DNA from: Aquabacter sp.
GTDB lineage: Bacteria; Pseudomonadota; Alphaproteobacteria; Rhizobiales; Xanthobacteraceae
Direction: 5' to 3'
NCBI GenBank assembly: GCA_030147645.1
Contig: JASBUY010000257.1
Coordinates: forward strand, 1-16,513
Length of the DNA: 16,513 nucleotides
Shown: positions 12,941 through 16,513 of the stretch, piece by piece
Layout: each line of letters starts with the position of its first letter
Position numbering within the stretch: the stretch's first letter is position 1
Program-made: the position numbers and the translations under genes
The notes under the pieces: generated by a model
The model's input: the letters and a program-made list of their open reading frames with translations, nothing else
The model's database searches: none
Told to the model about the DNA's origin: nothing

Positions 12941-14509
12941 ATGCTGCGCTCCATCCTTTCCGTCGGCGGGTTGACGCTGGTCTCTCGGCTGGCGGGGTTC
13001 GCGCGCGACATCATCATGGCGGCGGTGCTGGGCGCGGGGCCGGTGGCCGACGCCTTCCTCGTGGCGTTCCGCCTGCCCAATCATTTCCGGGCCATTTTTG
13101 CGGAAGGGGCGTTCAATGCCGCCTTCGTGCCGACCTATGCCCGGCTGAAGGAGCAGGACGGCATTCCGGTGGCGCGCGCCTTCGCTGACGAGGTCCTGAC
13201 CGCCATGGCGCTCGTCCATGGCGTCCTGCTGGCGCTGGCGCTCAGCTTTACGCCGCAATTTGTCGGCCTGCTCGCGCCCGGCCTCGCGGACGATCCCGGC
13301 CGCTTCGACCTCGCCGTCACGCTGACACGCATTACCTTTCCCTATCTGGCCCTGATCTCGGTTGCCACTCTCGCGTCCGGCGCGCTCAATGCCGTGGATC
13401 GCTTCGCCATGGCGGCGGCGTCGCCCATTCTGCTCAATGTCTGCATGATCGGCACGCTGATCTGCGCCGGGTTGTTTCCCACCGCCGGCCATGCCGCCGC
13501 CTGGGGCGTGCTGCTGTCGGGCGTCGGCCAGGTGGTGCTGCTGCTGTGGGATGCGGAGCGTTCGGGCATCGGCCTGCGCCTCGCGCGGCCGCGGCTCGAT
13601 CCGGGCACGAAGCGGTTCCTGAAAGCGCTCGGCCCCGCCATCATCGGTTCGGCGGGCGTGCAGATCGCGCTGTTCGCGGACACGATCATCGCCACCTTCC
13701 TGCCCACCGGCGCGCTCTCCGCGCTTTATTATGCCGACCGCATCAATCAGCTTCCCATCGGGGTGGTGGGAATCGCGGTGGGCACTGTGCTGCTGCCGGA
13801 AATGTCGCGGCGGCTTGCCGCCAATGACGATGTGGGCGCGGCGCGGGCGCAGGCGCGCGCGGTGGAATTCGCAGTGTTGCTGGCGGCGCCCTTCGTGGTT
13901 GCCTCGCTCATCATCCCTGACCTCACCATGCGCGCGCTGTTCGCACGGGGCGCCTTCACGGCCGGCGATGCGGCCGAGGCGGCGGCGACGCTTCAAGCCT
14001 ATGCGGTCGGGCTTATCGCATTCGTCGTGCTGCGCGGCTTCATCGCGCCCTTCCATGCGCGCAGCGACACCACAACACCCATGATTGCTTCCCTGAGCGC
14101 AGTTGCCGTCAATGTGACCCTGAAATTCGCCCTCATGGGGTCTCTGGCACAGGTGGGCCTTGCTCTTGCGACGGCGGTCGGGGCCTGGGTCAATCTCGGA
14201 CTTTTGATCGTCTTCGCCCGGCGCCGGGGCCTGCCACTGGGCGACGCGCTTCTCGCTGGCCGGCTGCTGCGCTTGTTCGCCTGCGCCCTGATCCTTGCGG
14301 GCACGCTCTGGGCCGCCTTGCCGGTGGCCGGCGCCATCGCCTCCCGCTTGCCCGAAGCCCGCGAGGAGGTCACCTTGCTCCTGGTCGTGGGAGCGGGCGG
14401 CCTGGCCTATGCCGCGGCCGTCCTGCTGTTGCTGGGGCGCGGTATTCTGGGCCCGCTGCTGCGGCGGCGGAGCGCTAAGACGCCGAAGGAACCACCCTCC
14501 GGGCTTTGA
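12941..14509 (+). CDS. murJ: Lipid II flippase MurJ
   Basis: This polytopic inner-membrane protein of the MOP superfamily moves lipid II across the membrane for peptidoglycan synthesis. It has 522 residues, in the normal MurJ range, with about 14 predicted hydrophobic segments. The N-terminal signature is clear: SVGGLTLVSRLAGFARDIIMAAVLGAG (7-33), then ADAFLVAFRLPNHFRAIFAEGAFNAAFVPTY, with the arginines and the AEGAF block that line the central cavity. The central part has YYADRINQLPIGVVGIAVGTVLLPEMSR and the LRGFIAPFHARSDTTTPM block. The C-terminus is a basic tail (LLRRRSAKTPKEPPSGL). The ATG at 12941 starts exactly at the conserved opening but has a weak ribosome site. It is probably a single-gene unit, preceded by a palindromic repeat and followed by a separate efflux unit. 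Confidence 0.96.
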   Translation: MLRSILSVGGLTLVSRLAGFARDIIMAAVLGAGPVADAFLVAFRLPNHFRAIFAEGAFNAAFVPTYARLKEQDGIPVARAFADEVLTAMALVHGVLLALALSFTPQFVGLLAPGLADDPGRFDLAVTLTRITFPYLALISVATLASGALNAVDRFAMAAASPILLNVCMIGTLICAGLFPTAGHAAAWGVLLSGVGQVVLLLWDAERSGIGLRLARPRLDPGTKRFLKALGPAIIGSAGVQIALFADTIIATFLPTGALSALYYADRINQLPIGVVGIAVGTVLLPEMSRRLAANDDVGAARAQARAVEFAVLLAAPFVVASLIIPDLTMRALFARGAFTAGDAAEAAATLQAYAVGLIAFVVLRGFIAPFHARSDTTTPMIASLSAVAVNVTLKFALMGSLAQVGLALATAVGAWVNLGLLIVFARRRGLPLGDALLAGRLLRLFACALILAGTLWAALPVAGAIASRLPEAREEVTLLLVVGAGGLAYAAAVLLLLGRGILGPLLRRRSAKTPKEPPSGL

Positions 14510-14638
14510 CCTAGGTTTTGCACCGCAAGAAAGCTGTGCTATTCGACGCGGGCGTTGATGGCCCCATTGTTGCGGGAGCGGTCGTTTGCGCCCTTGACAT
14601 CCTCGTCGCGCGTTTGGCGCACGATCGGAGCCATACGT

Positions 14639-15844
14639 ATGCTGCCTTCCCCGCGCCTGCTCTCCATGTTCCGTCAGCCCGCGTCTCTCGGCCTTCTGGC
14701 GCCGCTTCTGCTGGCTGCCTGCGGTCAGCCCCAGCAGCAAGGCGGGGGCGCCCCGCCGCCGCCCACCGTCACGGTCGCGAAGCCCCAGACCCGCCCGATC
14801 ACCGAATATGACGAATATGTCGGCCGGTTCGTGGCCATCAACCACGTCTCGGTGAATGCCCGCGTGTCCGGCTATCTGGAAAAGATCAGCTTCACCGACG
14901 GCCAGATGGTGAAGGAAGGGGACCTCCTCTTCACCCTCGACCAGCGCCCCTACAAGATCGCGCTCCAGCAGGCGGAAGCGAATCTTGCCCAGGCGAAGGC
15001 GAACCTCGATTTCGCGACCACGGACCTGGAGCGCGCGCGCACGCTGATCGAGGACAAGACCTCGAACGCTATTTCCAAGCAGGCCTTCGACCAGCGCACC
15101 CAGACCCAGCGCACCGCGACCGCCACGGTGCAGGCGCAGGAAGCCCTCGTCGCCCAGGCCAAGCTCGATCTTCAATTCACCGAGCTGCGCGCCCCTGTCT
15201 CGGGCCGCATCGGCGATCGGCGGGTGTCGGTGGGCAATTATGTGATCGGCGGGGGTGGTGGCACTCCGACGCTGCTGGCCGTCATTGTCTCCACTGACCC
15301 CATCTATTTCGAGTTCACCTTCGATGAAGCCTCTCTGCTGCGCTACCAGCGCATGGTGCAGGGCGGAGGCATCGACGGGTCCAGCGTCGAACTCAAACTC
15401 ATCGACGACAAGGGCTGGCCCTACAAGGGCAAGATGGACTTCCTGAACAATGTGGTGGACCGCGAGACCGGCACCATTCGCGGGCGCGCCATCTTCGACA
15501 ACAAGCAGGAACTGTTCCGCCCCGGCCTGTTCGGCCGCATCCGCCTGCCGGCCACTGCGCCTTATCAAGCGCTCACTTTGCCGGATACGGCCATCGGCAG
15601 CGAGCAGACGCAGAAATTCGTCTATGTGGTGGGGCCGGAAAACGTGATCCAGGTGCGTCCCGTGACGCTTGGCCCGCTGGACGGCGACCGCCGCGTGATC
15701 AAGACCGGCCTCAAGCCCGAGGACGTGGTCGTGGTGAACGGCCTCATGCGGGTTCGCCCCGGCGTGAAGGTTACGCCCCAGGAGGAGAAGCCTCCGGCGC
15801 CAGCGGACGCGAAGGCGCCCGCCGCCGCGTCCCCGGCGAAGTGA
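14639..15844 (+). CDS. RND efflux periplasmic adaptor lipoprotein (MexE/AcrA type)
   Basis: This is the membrane-fusion subunit linking an inner-membrane RND pump to an outer-membrane channel. It has 401 residues from the ATG at 14639, which has CGGAG 8 bases upstream; a later ATG at 14666 lacks a site. Residues 1-28 form a lipoprotein signal with lipobox LAAC (25-28), so Cys28 would be lipidated. The lipoyl halves are at about 70-103 (VNARVSGYLEKISFTDGQMVKEGDLLFTLDQRPY) and 181-203 (ELRAPVSGRIGDRRVSVGNYVIG), separated by a long helical hairpin (about 105-178). The barrel and membrane-proximal domains run from about 213 to 375. The tail is Pro/Ala/Lys-rich. The TEYDEYVGRF opening and the VSTDPIYFEFTFDE block resemble MexE-type adaptors more than AcrA. 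The pump gene follows after 13 bases. A TTGACA at 14594 may be a -35 box, but no good -10 follows. No regulator gene is adjacent. Confidence 0.94.
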   Translation: MLPSPRLLSMFRQPASLGLLAPLLLAACGQPQQQGGGAPPPPTVTVAKPQTRPITEYDEYVGRFVAINHVSVNARVSGYLEKISFTDGQMVKEGDLLFTLDQRPYKIALQQAEANLAQAKANLDFATTDLERARTLIEDKTSNAISKQAFDQRTQTQRTATATVQAQEALVAQAKLDLQFTELRAPVSGRIGDRRVSVGNYVIGGGGGTPTLLAVIVSTDPIYFEFTFDEASLLRYQRMVQGGGIDGSSVELKLIDDKGWPYKGKMDFLNNVVDRETGTIRGRAIFDNKQELFRPGLFGRIRLPATAPYQALTLPDTAIGSEQTQKFVYVVGPENVIQVRPVTLGPLDGDRRVIKTGLKPEDVVVVNGLMRVRPGVKVTPQEEKPPAPADAKAPAAASPAK

Positions 15845-15857
15845 GGGAGGCGGCACC

Positions 15858-16513
15858 ATGCGCTTCTCCCATTTCTTCATCGACCGCCCGATCTTTGCCT
15901 GGGTGGTGTCGATTGTCGTGATGCTGCTCGGCGGCATCTCCTATCTGCGCCTGCCGGTCGCCCAATATCCCGACATCGCGCCCCCGGTCATCAACGTGAC
16001 CGGCCAGTTCCCCGGTGCCAGCGCCGAGACGGTGGCTGACACCGTGGTCGCGCCCATCGAGCAGCAGATCAACGGCGTGGAAGGGATGCTCTACATCTCC
16101 TCCAACTCCACCGCTGACGGCCGCTTCTCCATATCGGTGACGTTCGATCTCGGCGTGGACCTCGATATCGCGCAGGTCCAGGTGCAGAATCGCGTCGCCA
16201 TTGCCGCACCGCGCCTGCCGCAGGAGGTGCAGCAGATCGGCGTCATCACCGCCAAGAGTTCGCCCGACCTCATGCTGGTGGTGAGCCTCTATTCCCCGGA
16301 CGGCTCGCGCGACCCGCTGTTCATCTCCAACGTGGCCAACGTCCAGATCAAGGACGTGCTGTCGCGCATCGACGGCGTCGGCTCCATCACCGTGTTCGGC
16401 AATCGCGACTATGCCATGCAGGTCTGGCTCGACCCGACCCGCCTGCAGGAGCTGAACCTCACCGCCGGCGATGTGGTGACCGCCCTCCAGGCGCAGAACG
16501 TCCAGGTCGCCTC
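15858..16513 (+). CDS. RND-family (HAE1) multidrug efflux pump permease, N-terminal part
   Basis: This is the inner-membrane, proton-driven pump of a tripartite efflux system; only the first 218 codons of an expected 1,030 to 1,060 lie in the window. The N-terminus MRFSHFFIDRPIFAWVVSIVVMLLGG is the standard first membrane helix. Then come LPVAQYPDIAPPVINVTGQFPGASAETVADTVVAPIEQQINGVEGMLYISSNS, QVQNRVAIAAPRLPQEVQQIGV and KSSPDLMLVV, covering the start of the porter domain (PN1/PN2). The proton-relay aspartates of TM4 are beyond the edge, so activity cannot be judged. The ATG at 15858 has GGGAGG 7 bases upstream. The sequence is closer in style to MexF/AcrB drug pumps than to CusA-type metal pumps. 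Together with the adaptor it forms one unit; an outer-membrane channel gene, if linked, would be further right. Confidence 0.96.
   Translation, partial: MRFSHFFIDRPIFAWVVSIVVMLLGGISYLRLPVAQYPDIAPPVINVTGQFPGASAETVADTVVAPIEQQINGVEGMLYISSNSTADGRFSISVTFDLGVDLDIAQVQVQNRVAIAAPRLPQEVQQIGVITAKSSPDLMLVVSLYSPDGSRDPLFISNVANVQIKDVLSRIDGVGSITVFGNRDYAMQVWLDPTRLQELNLTAGDVVTALQAQNVQVA

Noticed and set aside
12896..15937. A 1,013-codon open frame on the minus strand across murJ and the efflux adaptor
   Set aside because: It is antisense to two well-identified genes, rich in Arg, Gly, Gln and His with no domain I recognise, and explained by the high GC of the coding strand.
1..16513. Search for CRISPR arrays, tRNA or rRNA genes, integrases, transposases, toxin-antitoxin pairs and phage genes
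   Set aside because: No regularly spaced direct repeats, tRNA-like foldable segments or recognisable mobile-element proteins were found; all gene-sized frames are accounted for by housekeeping or envelope functions.

Overview
The window is high-GC DNA with short gaps and many GTG starts. It looks like an ordinary chromosomal stretch of an alphaproteobacterium. A Hyphomicrobiales member, for example of the Xanthobacteraceae, is likely from three signs: a tandem set of Omp25/31-type small beta-barrels, a uvrC-pgsA-moaD-moaE cluster, and a sugar dehydrogenase/aminotransferase pair of the kind that makes diaminoglucose lipid A. The genus is an inference from protein style, not a database match. 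I see no tRNA, rRNA, CRISPR array, insertion sequence, integrase or prophage gene.

Layout. (1) 1-1310, minus strand: a DGPF/YCII-domain protein and, overlapping it by GTGA, a sigma factor with a C-terminal extension (ECF42 type) that runs off the left edge. (2) 1311-1534: a divergent regulatory gap with a perfect FNR/FixK palindrome. (3) 1535-4127, plus strand: two tandem, overlapping, diverged DctA-type dicarboxylate carriers. (4) 4131-7646, minus strand: uvrC, pgsA, moaD and moaE in transcription order, the last three tightly packed. (5) 7890-10251, plus strand: three paralogous small outer-membrane barrels. The first shows a change in codon use half way along, the second looks highly expressed, and the second and third end in clear intrinsic terminators. 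(6) 10455-12619, plus strand: a Gfo/Idh/MocA dehydrogenase and a DegT-family aminotransferase, best read as GnnA and GnnB for lipid A 2,3-diamino-2,3-dideoxyglucose. (7) 12620-12940: a gap with a GC-rich palindromic repeat. (8) 12941-14509: murJ, the lipid II flippase. (9) 14639 to the right edge: a MexE/AcrA-type lipoprotein adaptor and the start of its RND efflux pump.

From 7.9 kb onward the genes share one theme, the cell envelope: outer-membrane barrels, lipid A sugar, peptidoglycan precursor export and tripartite efflux. The left half combines a small-signal sigma module, C4-dicarboxylate uptake that may respond to oxygen, molybdopterin synthase, phosphatidylglycerol synthesis and nucleotide excision repair. 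I found no clearly undescribed system. The points most worth checking are the oxygen-type operator before dctA, the divergence of the second DctA copy, the mosaic barrel gene and the structured leader before the third barrel.
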